Shown one piece after another: positions 24,611 through 36,262 of a stretch of DNA of 64,000 bases. Source of the DNA: Liolophura sinensis (Eukaryota > Mollusca > Polyplacophora > Chitonida > Chitonidae); assembly GCF_032854445.1 (NCBI RefSeq), contig NC_088295.1:72570028-72634027 (forward strand). Reading direction: 5' to 3'. The position numbers were made by a program, and so were the translations under genes. Below the pieces are notes generated by a model. That model worked only from the letters and a program-made list of their open reading frames with translations, did not search any database and had not been told where the DNA came from. How positions within the stretch are numbered: position 1 is the stretch's first letter; the number at the start of each line of letters is the position of its first letter.

Positions 24611-27450
24611 CTGCCGATTATAGCACCCTGGACGACCGTTTGTAACCGGTCTTGTAGTCACTAATAGCTAAGTTCAGCATTGTACTGACCACTGCAGGGA
24701 CTGTTCCACATATCCTCATAATAAAATCAACCAGTGTTATACTAGTGAGCTGATTTTCTCTATAGTCAAGAAGACATGGTTTTAGTTCTCCTTCTGGTTT
24801 TATTCCTTGGATACGAGCGAGTTGTTGAGCAGTACCGTGATTAATTCTCGAGGGTCCGATTTAGCCAGTCGTCTTATCGCATCCAAGGACCAATTATTTG
24901 CGGTGTTGCAGGCTACAAGCCGAACACGTGATAAGCCTGTGATTACCAACGACTAAAGCGCCCCCTAGGCCTTCACAAGGCTGATTATCGTCTGACCACT
25001 TGTCAAGGAAATGTCGTCCGAATGATAAGGTCTCAGACATACGACACTGCCAACAAGTGTAACATTATATCACCGGGCGGATCATGAAGTACTTTAATTC
25101 CACTGTCTTCCACGCTATTCCAAAGGCATCTTTGTTTCTGTAGCGCATAACCAATAGCGATGAAAAGATAAAAGGAACACACTTTCAGGTTTGACCAGCG
25201 ATTGACCGCCATGCACTTTGAGCCCATCGTGGAATCCCTTGCACGTTTATGTCCTCATGGCGTCATTTGACCCATCATCTAGGCCACCTTTGTCCCATCA
25301 ATTTTAATTTCTGCTGAGGGAGCTTATATTTTCAACTAAGTACGCACTTACCGCCACTTCCAAAATCGCAGGGGTTTTTTTCATGTCGAAATTAGTTGGT
25401 TATGTCCCTGATAATTTTCCCACATTTAATTTTTGGGTCTGGCCACCAAATTAACAATGATCGATGCTACTCCCGGTCTGTTCCCATCTGGTGTAATGCT
25501 ACGATAAGAAATTTTCTTATTAGCTGTTATTCTTTCTGTTGACGATAAATCTTCGCCATTTGCGTTTCATCGTCGTATATTCAGCCGCTCTGGGAAAAGT
25601 TTTGTCGTACATTTTCATTGTCAACTGCATTACGGCCTCACGGATATGCACCGTTGAGGATTTATGCTACAGCCCTGACAAGAATCTTTACAAGAAACAC
25701 CGAACCTAGAACTTCCATCTGTGTGGTGATACTCAGGATTGGTCTGACCGATCTACGTCTCCAGGTGAATATAATAGATTTCAGCGCAGAGAGTATAACC
25801 TGGGCTCGTATTTATTAAGCAAATTAAGACTTAAAATCATTGTAAGTGTTTACAAAGCCAAACTCCGAAGAGAAAGAAACTTCAATTGGGGGTTGGTATA
25901 CGTTGTTCTGTAGAAAAGAATCAGTGTACAGAGTTTAAACTTTCTATCACAAAACATTTTAACCGTAGCGGCGTTTAAACTTTTGCTTTAAGTCTTAAGA
26001 CGCTTGAGAAACATGGGCCCTGAGTAAATCATCAGATGTAATCAGATGAAATATCTGTTTACCTTAGTTAGGGTTTTATGCTAAATATTCGTGTAAAATA
26101 CGTAAATAGCATGTTACACGCCTCGTAGCACCATAGCTTAAGCAGAATTAAGTAAAAAGAAGTGTAATAATGTTAAATGAAATCTACTAGACGCCACTGG
26201 CCTAAATTTATTGTTCATACATGCAGAAATGTTTATCGTGGGTGTAAGGGTAACCTTCCCAACGAAACAAATCTGTCACATGCTGTGCAGAAACACGTGC
26301 GTGGCTTTCAGCTCTTACGGTGCACACCTCCAAACCATGATGATCCCACGCCCTCCTAAGCACGTGGCCATGTGCCATTATGTTGCTATCAATCCACAGC
26401 AGATTGTCCAAGGCCATTTCTGTTGTTAGAATACATGCAACCTCGGATTACGAGACGGAGGGATATGAAACTCCGCTGTCACAGCCCAGGGTGTTAGGCT
26501 CGCTATTGTTTTAGCCCGGGCAGTGGCGCCACAAAGTCTGGGTCGCGCACGGTAAGCCCTGACATGTCTAGACTGCTTCGGGAACTATCGTCGGCTGTCG
26601 GAGTGAGCCGTTGTCTACGCGGACAGAGCCGACGTCATATCCGACAGACCTGATGAATATAGTCAACACGCTACGTTGTGGTCAAATCGCCCGCCGCTGT
26701 TCACTTCTTCCCACACATGGAAAATTATGACTCCCAATACCAACAGATAATTGTGTTGTACAACCTGGGGCTTACTGATCACTGACGGAGTAGAAAACAT
26801 GTGTGTAATGTCCCATCATAAACGAGTTGTGTGTACATCCGATACCCTAGAGTGTAATGAAGGAAAGCATAGGTTTGGTTTAAATACTGGCTTTAGGGTC
26901 GCTTTCCTGGCGGATATCGTGGCCCATCAAATCAGTGTTTTATTCATTTTATTTAACACATAAATATTTTCGGTACATAATAGCAGTGCGTTGGTATACT
27001 ATTTACATATGTACATGAGTCAATTAGTGGGATTAAACCTCTTTGTGGTAGCATGTGTATAGCTTATTGTATAGGTTCAAATGCTGCCATGGTCATTTAA
27101 CAGAAAGGGGGTAAATAGTAAGCTATTTACAGAGATTAACGTTATCTTTACATTAGAAATACATAGATCTACATTAAAGAATTACAATGAGTTGCCTATA
27201 CAGAAATTTACACAGAGAGAAAAACAACAGTAGTGCTTTTATTTATTGGTTAACAATTTTGTTCTCTTGCTTCCTCCTCTGTGACGTGGAGTTCAGGAGC
27301 TCCCGCCACTTATACCGGACGACGTCCAGGAAAAACCAGCGTACTGGAAACCTGTGCCTGTAACAGGTGCTACAAGTGTAAATGAGGAGCAAGGATGGAA
27401 GAAAGCATACTTGTTGTGCATACTTATAAAGGTGAAGCAAAGACACTCAC
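24611..27450. other. No gene called; GC-rich patch 26480-26660
   Basis: The patch is richer in G+C and CpG than its surroundings and holds gtcggctgtcggagtgagcc and cagagccgacgtcatatccg, whose agccgac/gtcggct parts are inverted. A piece of a dispersed repeat (gtttaccttagttagggttt) lies at about 26057, inverted relative to the copies at 56.2 and 56.6 kb. Open frames are short and unsupported. Confidence 0.4.
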
Positions 27451-27540
27451 ATGCGGCTTTCATGTTTTCTTTTTCTTCTTTTGATCTTGATGCTGGCCGT
27501 TTTGTTCATAAAAACCAAACCTGAGGAAGACATTCTCAAG
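27451..27540 (+). CDS. Candidate first exon encoding a signal peptide or signal anchor
   Basis: From ATG 27451 the frame encodes MRLSCFLFLLLILMLAVLF, then IKTKPEEDILK, and meets a donor ctcaag|gtatct in phase 0 at 27541. A very short basic N-terminus, a 17-19 residue hydrophobic core and a charged stem are typical of a secreted protein or a type II Golgi enzyme. A TATA-like ttataaag at about 27425 is only about 25 bases upstream, too close for an ordinary leader, so the promoter is unclear. No downstream exon in matching phase was found. Read through the donor, the frame runs into a proline-rich stretch made by the C-rich repeat at 27597. Confidence 0.3.
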
Positions 27541-27596
27541 GTATCTGTGACCATTTCTCCACGATCTCCCATGTGTTGCTTATCCGTCTTCCCAGC

Positions 27597-27637
27597 ACCC
27601 CCGACACCCCCGCACCCCCGACACCCCCGCACCCCCT
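27597..27637 (-). repeat. C-rich direct repeat; G-quadruplex/i-motif candidate
   Basis: Five or more runs of five C separated by short ga/gca spacers (cacccccgacacccccg repeated) lie on the plus strand. The minus strand therefore has consecutive G5 runs with loops of 2-3 bases, which fits the general four-run rule for intramolecular G-quadruplexes. Confidence 0.7.
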
Positions 27638-27721
27638 CAGCCGGTGAGAAGGGGTGATTATTGTGAATGTAAGGAGAGTCTAAATGAATGCCGAACAAAC
27701 GTCAGGAAAGGTCATAGGTGC

Positions 27722-28034
27722 ATGGACAACTTTTTTGTGTTGCATCATGCTATTGAATACTACCTCCGTACAAAAAACAGATGTATTGTTCTTATGTAGA
27801 TTTCTCAGAAGCATTCGATACTGTCTGGAGAGGACGATTGTGGTTTAAACTACTGAATGAGGGATTGGGAGGAAAATGTTTTAACTTAATATGAAATATG
27901 CATCTGGCTATGAGGTCGTGTGTCATAACAAAAATATCTAAATCTGAATTCTTCCTGTGTGAAGTAGGTGTAAGGCAGGGAGAGAATGTTTCGGCATTAC
28001 TTTTTCCCTGTACTTAATTGAATGACCTAGAAGA
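27722..28034 (+). pseudogene. Decayed non-LTR retrotransposon reverse transcriptase fragment
   Basis: One frame reads SYVDFSEAFDTVWRGRLW then FKLLNEGLGGKCFNLI. The VDFS-AFDTV-R core is the conserved LINE reverse-transcriptase block that carries the first catalytic aspartate, and the later VGVRQGENVSALLF matches the conserved G-RQG---S--LF block. A frameshift separates it from the upstream piece DNFFVLHHAIEYYLR, and in-frame stops follow LI and the SALLF block. The FADD box and the rest of the ORF are not recognisable. The copy is dead. Confidence 0.85.
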
Positions 28035-28218
28035 GTTCATTATGTATAATCAAAAAACAGTATTTTGTTTAACTACAAACATTATATATAGGTAATTTAT
28101 CTTACGACTGATATACTACTGGGATCAATATTTTGAAACATTCTGAGAGAATCATGGGATGTAGAGAAATAATTTGCGCAGTTTAATAAAGCATGCATCT
28201 TAAGTGACACAAACAAAT

Positions 28219-28548
28219 CATTTTTAGCACCATTATCATAATAATTCTGTGCATAAATTCTTTGAAAAAAGTGCTTTAGTGTTAGAAAAGGTTGAAGATT
28301 ACAGTATACATCTTAATTTTTAATTTTATATCTCACTGACTCTATGTCGGACAAAAACTATATCATATAAAGCAAATTTCAAACTCTATTTTATCCCACC
28401 ATAATGCTGGCTGCTGTCATATAAGTGCAATATTCTTGAGCACGGCGTAAAACACCAACCAAATAAATTCTAAAAATTGTTTGTATGTTTTGTACTGGTC
28501 GAAGGCCTTTGGCCTATGCACTACTTATTTGCTATCATTTATTGTATT
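28219..28548 (+). mobile_element. LINE 3' tail, copy 1 (contains SINE-type 3' sequence)
   Basis: This 330-bp block lies downstream of the reverse-transcriptase fragment and is matched by 31339-31668 at a constant offset of 3,120 bp. It contains the SINE-type sequence accataatgctggctgctg and ttcttgagcacggcgtaaaa at about 28399-28451, followed by a unique end (gtcgaaggcctttggcctat). Sharing a 3' end with the SINEs is what is expected if the SINEs are moved by this LINE type. Confidence 0.75.
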
Positions 28549-28788
28549 TTTCTGTCTTGATTCGTGTTCATAATTCTAAACACCTTGTTGTAGGTATCTA
28601 CTTGTTCTTTGACCGCTATGTTTTGTTGCGCTGAAGAATATCTTACTTACGACGATTCTTTTCACAATTTTAAAATGTGAGCGTCAGATAAATCGATTCT
28701 GATCATATAGAAAGAAGATAGCACATTAAAAAGTCCATGTCACTCAGAATGGGTTCCATATTCCATTCAGATGTCTGAACAGTTATGG

Positions 28789-28966
28789 TCATTTCAGTAA
28801 ATTAGAGAATGACTTCGACGTTTCTTTTGATAAGAAGCCTTCCCCTTGATGCCACTCACAAACTAACATCTGAGTTGAGTTCTGCTTGGTCAAGGTACGA
28901 GTTATCTGATTGACGATGGCCAGTTGGCTTCTTAATTCTGGACTTTTGAGGCATAAGTAATCAACC
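28789..28966 (-). CDS. Candidate terminal exon, unidentified protein
   Basis: A strong minus-strand acceptor (atttcttttcctttgtag|) leads in phase 2 into 58 open codons. The peptide starts VDYLCLKSPELRSQLAIV, includes ITRTLTKQNSTQMLVCEW, and ends SKSFSNLLK before TGA. The composition is protein-like. An internal gtgagt after ...MLV could alternatively act as a donor. I do not recognise the family, and no upstream exon leaving in phase 2 was confirmed. It sits between a LINE remnant and the other minus-strand candidates, so it may be a remnant. Confidence 0.35.
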
Positions 28967-29946
28967 CTACAAAGGAAAAGAAATGTTTTGTAAAGACAGT
29001 TTACAATAACAGAGAGGGCTAAAATGTTAAATCAGCATTTAAGCTCAGATCCAACGTGTACAAATTTGGCTTCACCACTCTCATGAAAATCAACAATACT
29101 TCAATCAGACCTGAATGGCACATTTTCATTCTCTTCCCTTAAATATATACGTAAGTATAGCCTAACAAATTCACATGCTTTCCATCATATTACGCAATTT
29201 CATTTAACCTTACCGCTCAGTTTTCATTTTATAGTGTTGTAAATAAATGCAATAAACACTAAAATAATTAAATACACTCCCAGCAATATTTAATGCGTCT
29301 TGTTGGTGAAATAGATATCTAAAATTTAAATGGTTCTATTACGGAGCATTGGCCTGTGTAGAACTGCACTCTGGAAGTAGAAAACAGCCGATTTCTTACA
29401 GCTGTTCACATTTAAACAGAAAAGTTTTTAAGTGTGATTTCCGTAACGGTTTTTTTTTCACTTGCGTTGAAGGTAGTGCTGCCAAACTTTAACTTTACAC
29501 GCGCAACAGTGTAATGAAAGTGCTACAAGAGTTCAATGCCTAAACAAAACAAAATCTGAGTCGTCTTTTAAACTTTAAAGACCCGAGGTGAAAACTAAAA
29601 ACCCGAAGGAAAATTTGAAAATTCTATTTTTTAGACGTTTTCAACAGAAGAAAAAATGCAGCAAATTTACGTAATACAAATATATATTTACTATATGTAC
29701 AGTTTCCGAAATCACGTTGATTAAAAGTCAGTTTTGTAAAACTGAAAAATGACCCCTCGGCCAGATGAAATCGAATCATTCAACCTTGATCATACCACAA
29801 GAAATGAAGAATTAATTTCGGCGGTAAATACCTGTCGAATTCTTGATAGTTGAATTATTATGTCGGCAAACATATAATATACTGACCTCAGTAACCTTTT
29901 CAGGAAAACTTAAAATAGGCGTATTCTGACTGTTCTACGGAAAAGA

Positions 29947-30083
29947 TTAAGCGATGTCTTCTTTAAGGTTCTGTGGCTGTTGAGTTAATCTCGCGAAGTC
30001 TCGGACTGCCGCGTGATCAAGCGAGGCGAGGGAATGATTCCCAAGACTGAACGAGAAAAATTGAGCTTCATATCCCTCCATGT
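29947..30083 (-). CDS. Candidate exon, unidentified, ends in a stop
   Basis: After a pyrimidine-rich acceptor (ttgcttctgggataaag|) the minus strand is open in phase 1 for 44 codons. It encodes DMEGYEAQFFSFSLGNHS then LASLDHAAVRDFARLT and ends NLKEDIA-stop. It has a soluble, protein-like composition. It has no usable donor, so it could only be a terminal exon or a pseudogene piece. Function unknown. Confidence 0.25.
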
Positions 30084-31338
30084 CTTTATCCCAGAAGCAA
30101 GTCAACAAAGAAAATGACATCAAACCGTGCAAAACGCATGACTTTGTCTAGATGCAGATGGTCTCAAGCTGTATAAGACACACTGATCATTATTGTTACG
30201 CGTACTGATAAATGGTCGCTTTATGAGCAAAGCTGTACTGAAAGCCCGAGAATAAAATAGTACACAGTCTGGGATAGCTTTATCTGATGGCAATATTTAG
30301 CAGCATGACAAGAAAGATTAGAGCATTCGTTTTTCTTACAAATCTATCAACCTCTCGAAGCTTAATTATGTCTTTTATTGCAAAACGTTTTGACATTTAT
30401 GTCATGATCTCTATTAATAAAAGTCTGATGAAATAAGAAGGCTGACAGAGGGTTAATTTGTTCTATCCTGGCACATCATGGGGTTAATCCTAGGTGATTT
30501 GTCAAACGTCGCGCACAACATAAAAAGGTGGATAGTTTCGCTGTATACACCATTCATCGTTCAGGACGTAATCAAACATCAAGACACAGCACGTGGGAAC
30601 GGCTCTGTAGTCCTCATATTTGGTATTTACTACAGCACAGACAGGAACAACATATCAAAAATGTCCCCCACATGGTATGGTAAAGTTGGATGGCACAACA
30701 TCAAGCTACACCGGGCGTGAAAGAGAGTGGGTAAGATTTACTTCGTTACATAAGATTAATTTTAAATTTTAAAGACAAGTTTTAAATCTATGCATAAACA
30801 AAGAAAACATATATCTCTGGCACCATCACAGAAACGTTATTGAACCCTAAAAATTAACCCTATTAACCCTATTAAAACATCAAAACTCACTCAGAAATGA
30901 ACGGTTCGAGAACACTGAAAATTTGAGATAGATTTTCATAGGGTGACGTCCCATTTAAACTCCCGTTTTTCTGTATCATTAATTTAATTTATAACAAGAC
31001 ACTCCCATGGAGAATTTATTTTCTCAGATGATATGTACATATTTCAGCCCTACAGTTGGAGGAGAAATGCTCTGCATTTCTATCCCATCTCTTAGTGGTG
31101 AAGAAGCGATCCAATAATTCTTGAATCCGGATCCCGACATGATTCGTCACAATCATTTAATGGAAATTTCCCTTAAACAAAGCAAAATCTGTGCCCATTA
31201 TTCAATTCATATCCCTACATAACTTATTCCCTAAAGTTGATGACAGACAGACAAACAGGTAGACAGCTGTAAAATAAATAATCGCCCGCAAAAAATATAA
31301 TTTCTTCGGTGGAGAAAATTATAAAGCAGAGAGCCAAA

Positions 31339-31668
31339 CATTTTTAGCACCATTTTCATAATAATTCTGTGCATAAATTCTTTGAAAAAAGTGCTTTAGT
31401 GTTAGAAAAGGTTGAAGATTACAGTATACATCTTAATTTTTAATTTTATATCTCACTGACTCTATGTCGGACAAAAACTATATCAAAGAAAGCAAATTTC
31501 AAACTCTATTTTATCCCACCATAATGCTGGCTGCTGTCATATAAGTGCAATATTCTTGAGCACGGCGTAAAACACCAACCAAATATATTCTAAAAATTGT
31601 TTGTATGTTTTGTACTGGTCGAAGGCCTTTGGCCTATGCACTACTTATTTGCTATCATGTATTGTATT
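31339..31668 (+). mobile_element. LINE 3' tail, copy 2 (5'-truncated)
   Basis: It matches 28219-28548 without any insertion or deletion and with about five substitutions in 330 bp. The match begins abruptly at catttttagcac and ends at attgtattt. No coding part precedes it, as for a 5'-truncated LINE insertion; a local duplication of a bare tail is the alternative. A degraded minus-strand SINE tail (ggtttatttggcgtttcacg) follows at 31670-31740. Confidence 0.75.
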
Positions 31669-32037
31669 TAATTTATTTATTGGTTTATTTGGCGTTTCAC
31701 GCCATATTCAGGACTGTTTCACTTATCCAGACATTTTTGACACTCTGTATTTACTTACAAAAGAAGTATACTCACTTTAAAAGTTAAGATAAGTAAGTTT
31801 ATGTAAATGGTTAACTAGTAGCAACGTACTTGTGCTCTGAATGGACGCGTTTGGAATATCCTTAGACTAGTGTTTGCAGTAATATCTTTCGACGTTGACT
31901 GAAATCTTCACACAGCACACATTATCTAACGTATGCTATATAAGACGAGATATGTACACACCACGTGCGGTAAATTTCGGTAGATTGCTATCCAAATAAG
32001 GATATTTATAAATTTCTGAAAAAAACTGAAAGTATAC

Positions 32038-32168
32038 CTCTTGACGTAATGGCAGTGTTACAGGAAAACGTTGCCGTCTACAGAGATACAAATCCAAAGA
32101 TGCACCATCGGCAAATGCCCAATATTGCCACTTTATATAACCACGGGATACCAAAACGTATTTTTGAA
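32038..32168 (-). CDS. Candidate internal exon, unidentified
   Basis: The minus strand is open for 43 codons between acceptor attaccttacggctcag| (phase 1) and an excellent donor caagag|gtatac (phase 0). The peptide begins QKYVLVSRGYIKWQYWAF and ends RFPVTLPLRQE. Its immediate downstream flank (31850-31924) is a short dispersed repeat, so this may belong to a degraded mobile element instead of a host gene. Confidence 0.28.
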
Positions 32169-32483
32169 CTGAGCCGTAAGGTAATGAGCACAGTCATTCT
32201 ATTTTTACACCACTAAAAGCCAGCTTCACTCAGAAGTCAAAGTAATCTCATCATCAATCATAAGAAATGTAAAATCTGTGCGCGGAAGGACAGTTCGGAG
32301 AGTCACCCAGTACGTGTTAGTGCGCCTTTTGACCTGTGCAGCCAACTCCCTTGGTGACGAGTGACTTACACGAAATATTCGTACGGTTATGCCTGTAATT
32401 GATAGGAAGGAACTGAAGCAGAGAACAAACAGAAAAACATCATACATCTGGAGAAGCTAGGAAAAGCAGACATCCTGTAGGAC

Positions 32484-32575
32484 CGTAGAGTGTGTAAATA
32501 AAGGAATTCTATGCCTGCAGCGATGTCAGCTGAGGATATGCAATCTTTTGCATGCACCAACAACTGACTCCTACT
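32484..32575 (-). CDS. Candidate exon, unidentified
   Basis: A strong acceptor (agagagtttctttttcag|) is followed by an open frame SRSQLLVHAKDCISSADI then AAGIEFLYLHTL, with a weak donor ctacg|gtcct. The helical AKD...IAAGIEFLYL pattern loosely recalls the helix before the catalytic loop of protein kinases. No HRD or DFG motif follows within reach, so no kinase call is made. Confidence 0.2.
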
Positions 32576-32884
32576 CTGAAAAAGAAACTCTCTATTTATC
32601 ATATTTCACAAATTATCCTACATCAAAACACTTTTGTCAACACTGTTGACCAAAAAACGACATACTGTGTGAACTAACAAAATCAAGTTAGAAGTTAGAA
32701 AACCGAATACATGTTTGAAATGGAAAATGATATTTTATAGCGAGACGTTTGCTGAACGAAGTAAATGAAGGTAAGAACAATAGAAAACTCTCTAAATAAG
32801 AGGTAATAATTGAGATATTGAACGAGAAGACAAATGATTTGGAACACTACACAAGGATGGGTATTTGACTTTACGTGATAGAGA

Positions 32885-33375
32885 ATGACAACGAGAGGAA
32901 CAACGAAGAGGAGACAACTCAGGAAAGTAATGGCGATACTACAGGATAAATTGACCCAGCAAATGATGATGACAGTATTGACAACTCAGAGACCACTCAG
33001 AAAAGTACTGCTTTCTAAGCAAGAGATATTGTTCATAGGCTGGAAACCATCCGGAGAGGAAAAGGTGCTGATGGGATTTGGGGTTGTAAATCAAGGAAGA
33101 CCTGACAAGACAGAATCAACAACTTTTAAAAAAGAGCACATCGCACAGTCTGGTTGGTCCAGCGTGGTTCCAATGGAGAAATGATCTCTCATCAGATCAA
33201 ACATATTCATCCATTAAGAGATCTTCAGAAACTTATGTTGAGACCATGCAGCCAACGAAAGTTAGCGGATAAACACGGCGACAAGTACCAGGAGATACAA
33301 CCGGTCAGTCAGTCTCAACAGACATTGATAAGACAATATAGCAAGTGGGATGGTGAGGGACTTCACAAATGAAAA
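32885..33375 (+). pseudogene. Possible decayed coding stretch, charged and Ser/Thr-rich
   Basis: Several overlapping frames are each open for 20-100 codons with protein-like composition: an acidic repeat-like part (NDDDSIDNSETTQKS), a basic part (RDIVHRLETIRRGKG) and KEHIAQSGWSSVVP. Coding-like segments switch frame and are broken by stops, as in an old retroelement or pseudogene. No family is recognised. Confidence 0.2.
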
Positions 33376-33435
33376 CTTGCACCTCAAGTTATTAGCTAAA
33401 CAAAATACCCGTAAAAACCGCTCTCTCACTCTCTG

Positions 33436-33490
33436 TTTGTTTGTTTGTTTGTTTGTTTTTTTGTGGGGGGGGTTGGTTTTTTTTTTTGGC
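33436..33490. repeat. (GTTT)n microsatellite with poly-G/poly-T
   Basis: Seven or so gttt units are followed by a run of eight G and a long T-run. Simple repeat. Confidence 0.9.
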
Positions 33491-34655
33491 TCTGAAAAAT
33501 AATTGAACAACCTGTGGACTTGTTCATGTCATAAAAAGAGATAGATATGATACTTTTTACAGAAATTAAAGATAGTCTACGCCGAGATTAGATCTAAACA
33601 CAAGTTCAATCTCTTTTAAGAAATACCAGCAACAAAGAATTTATAGTTCTTTATTTGACTTTGGTCACTGACACGGTGATTTAGTATGTTTAACAATTCA
33701 GTTAACTACTCATGATTATGTTTTAGTAAAATGATTAAAACAAGCACACTGGGCTAGATTTAGGTCTGAAAAATACTTTATTTGCACACTGGTATATACT
33801 CAGCCTTCTAGTTCACGTCAACAGTAATACGATCTACCAAAAAATCGTGAGAACATCCGAAAACATGGCAATTTAGGAATCGTTTTTCACAATTATTTTC
33901 TAAAAGGAAAATGCAGTTAAAACAGTTTCAATGAACTGCCAGGGTTTGTCGAAAAGAGTGAAAAGGCGAGACGTGTTCAATTACTTTCGAAAAAAGAAAT
34001 TCTCCATTATATGCTTGCAAGATACATATATTGATAAAAAAATATTAACATTTGTATGATATAAATGGGGACAAGACGCCTGTGTTAGCCGATATAAAAT
34101 ACGTACTGAGTAATGATGAATGGAAAAAGTTTAGAAAGGGACCTGAAGGAAATTAATTAATTTTAGAAATCGATGAAGGTTCGCTAACATTGATAAAATT
34201 TGAATTTTTGAATTGAAAAATAGGCGATGTAGAAAAGTCTTCAATTATGGTTTGTGCCACTTGGAGTCTTGTCCTGAACCCCAAAATAGACACAGATATT
34301 TACAAAGGTAAATAATCCTGCTGCCAGAACTTTGGTGATAGTTATGATGGTGGCTCTGTTCAACGGAATGGCGTACACCAAGGCTAAATGTACTTCCATT
34401 TAATATGAGCAACAACCACAACCCTCAACAACGATTATGGATTCTCCAAAACAGACCTGAACCTAACAATGAACGGCTCAGGGTGAATAACACCATTCTC
34501 AAAAATACGTACTTAGATGTCTGAAGCGTACTGGCTGTGAGGCTACAAACAGAAGCATAATTCTGAGCATTTGTGACCAGTGGCGTCAGAGGCCAAGTTT
34601 CACAGGTTACATGTGACTATTTGCCAACTATCACGCTGCCATCGTCTTTATGCTG
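33491..34655. other. No gene seen; repeat piece at 34573-34650
   Basis: The end of this stretch (tttcacaggttacatgtgac, ccaactatcacgctgccatc) matches the dispersed repeat at 56284 and 56628. Confidence 0.45.
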
Positions 34656-34880
34656 AGGGGCCCCCAAGTCCTAGTGGTCAGTATGGTATAATGCTGTGTA
34701 AGGTTCCGGGAGCCTCTCACCAGTGCGGTCGCTGTGAATTCAAGTCCAGCCCATGCTGGCTTCCTCTTCGGTCGCGCGTTGGAAGGACTGACAGCAACCT
34801 ATGTATGGTCGTTGGTTTCCCTGGGTCTTTGTCTACTTTCCTCCCACCATAAACCCGACAGCCGTTGCACAAGTGAAATA
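34656..34880 (+). mobile_element. tRNA-headed SINE, diverged
   Basis: It begins ggggcccccaagtcctagtg, then gtgcggtcgctgtgaattca, catgctggcttcctcttcgg, and a 3' part tttcctcccaccataaaccc with acaagtgaaata. The AAATAAAT tail is lost. Confidence 0.8.
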
Positions 34881-36179
34881 TACTACATCATCATAGATAA
34901 TCTCTGCGCTGAATATTTTCTGTTATTTAACTATTCTGAAATGAACCCATATCATTTGCGATACGTTTGAATAGGGTTGTTCTCAGAATCTCTGTACAAA
35001 CCCTCGGATCTGTACAGTGTAGTATGTAACTTTGTGGCGATACGACTTTTTGGGTTAAATCTGGCAGCTTTGATCATGCTTTAATAAAAATACCTAAAAT
35101 TCAGATCAGCCTGGTTTTAGCATAGACATGCCTGTCTGTCGATCCTGGCAATCTATTCGCCAAAGCAGACATTCGTACACCAGTCCTCAACCAAAATGGA
35201 CATCCTCAGATTATTACATTTTTTACCTAGATCCACCATGTGTAATTGTGCACACAGAAGATTTCGATGCCACTATAGCTACTTTGACTTGAGCCCAAAC
35301 CTTTTTAAGTGGTGTACTGTTGTTAACAGTTGAACAGTAACAACGCCAATGAGCCTTCTGGGTATTCTTAATCACCTTTGAGTAGTGTCATTTACATTTT
35401 TATAGTGAAAAACGTCTGTAAACAGTATGGTGTGTCGAGCCTTATTTTTCGCTAGTTTCCTGACGTGAATTGTACCGGACAGGCACCTTAGCATAAACTC
35501 CTCCTGAAGACTTGCAGATACTTCCTGCAACTTTATTGGTTCTGAGCTACAGTCGGATAATTGAGATCATCAGTCCCGTTTCCCTCTGACACAGTACCTG
35601 TATTATTACAACTACAAGAATTTACAAAAAATGTCAGCCAAATCTTCCAGCAATGCATTTATATGAGCCAAAGAGACATTCTTTAGATCGGCTCTTAATC
35701 CAATAAAATACAGGGAAACACAAGTTTACAAATATCTCACAGAATTGTTTTGCTATTTTAATGTACATAAAAAGATACCATCTGTTTCTGAGTGAGCTTA
35801 AGTTCACCGCGTTAGACTAACGGACTGTATAAACCAGTCTCGAAACTTCGTAACTATGTTTGCTTGTAACCTGTGCTACGGCACAAAAAAAAAATAATAA
35901 TCGTACAAGAATAGAACTTGTGCTGGGGTAACTGGCCGGCTGGCTAAACCACGGTTTCAATTAAATCAACAAATATGACCATACACATACATCGAAATAC
36001 ATAAGGACATACACATAACACTTGACTCATCCGTGAAATGTGCTTGTATGACAAACGTCCAACTCTTCTCGGGGTAACTAAGACGCCCCATCAGATGTAT
36101 TCTGGTCAAGTTACATGGTCCTGTATTTCACCTTCCCAAACTTTCATTGTAAATCAGTTTTTCCTAGTATTTCTCGCAG
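34881..36179. other. No gene or repeat seen
   Basis: Only short unsupported open frames. Confidence 0.4.
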
Positions 36180-36262
36180 ATCGCGTCAATTTATTGCATT
36201 ATAACAGGGACAATGTTATTTACACCCAAACATACGAGAAATTAGATTTACGAAGTCCCTGA
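36180..36262 (+). CDS. Candidate terminal exon with tyrosine-based tail motif
   Basis: A strong acceptor (tttttcctagtatttctcgcag|) opens a phase-1 frame of 27 residues: DRVNLLHYNRDNVIYTQT then YEKLDLRSP and TGA. YEKL fits the Y-x-x-hydrophobic sorting/ITIM-like pattern found in cytosolic tails of membrane proteins. The preceding exon was not found. It lies 3 kb upstream of the 39228 gene and so would belong to another gene. Confidence 0.25.

Noticed and set aside
26208-26417. Minus-strand frame with an HARVSAQHV phrase, briefly considered as a Tc1/IS630-type transposase remnant
   Set aside because: Only a few residues resemble the conserved block, and no catalytic aspartates or flanking inverted repeats were found.
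32484-32575. Protein-kinase helix resemblance (AAGIEFLYL)
   Set aside because: No HRD, DFG or APE motifs follow on the strand within several kilobases, so a kinase call is not supported.
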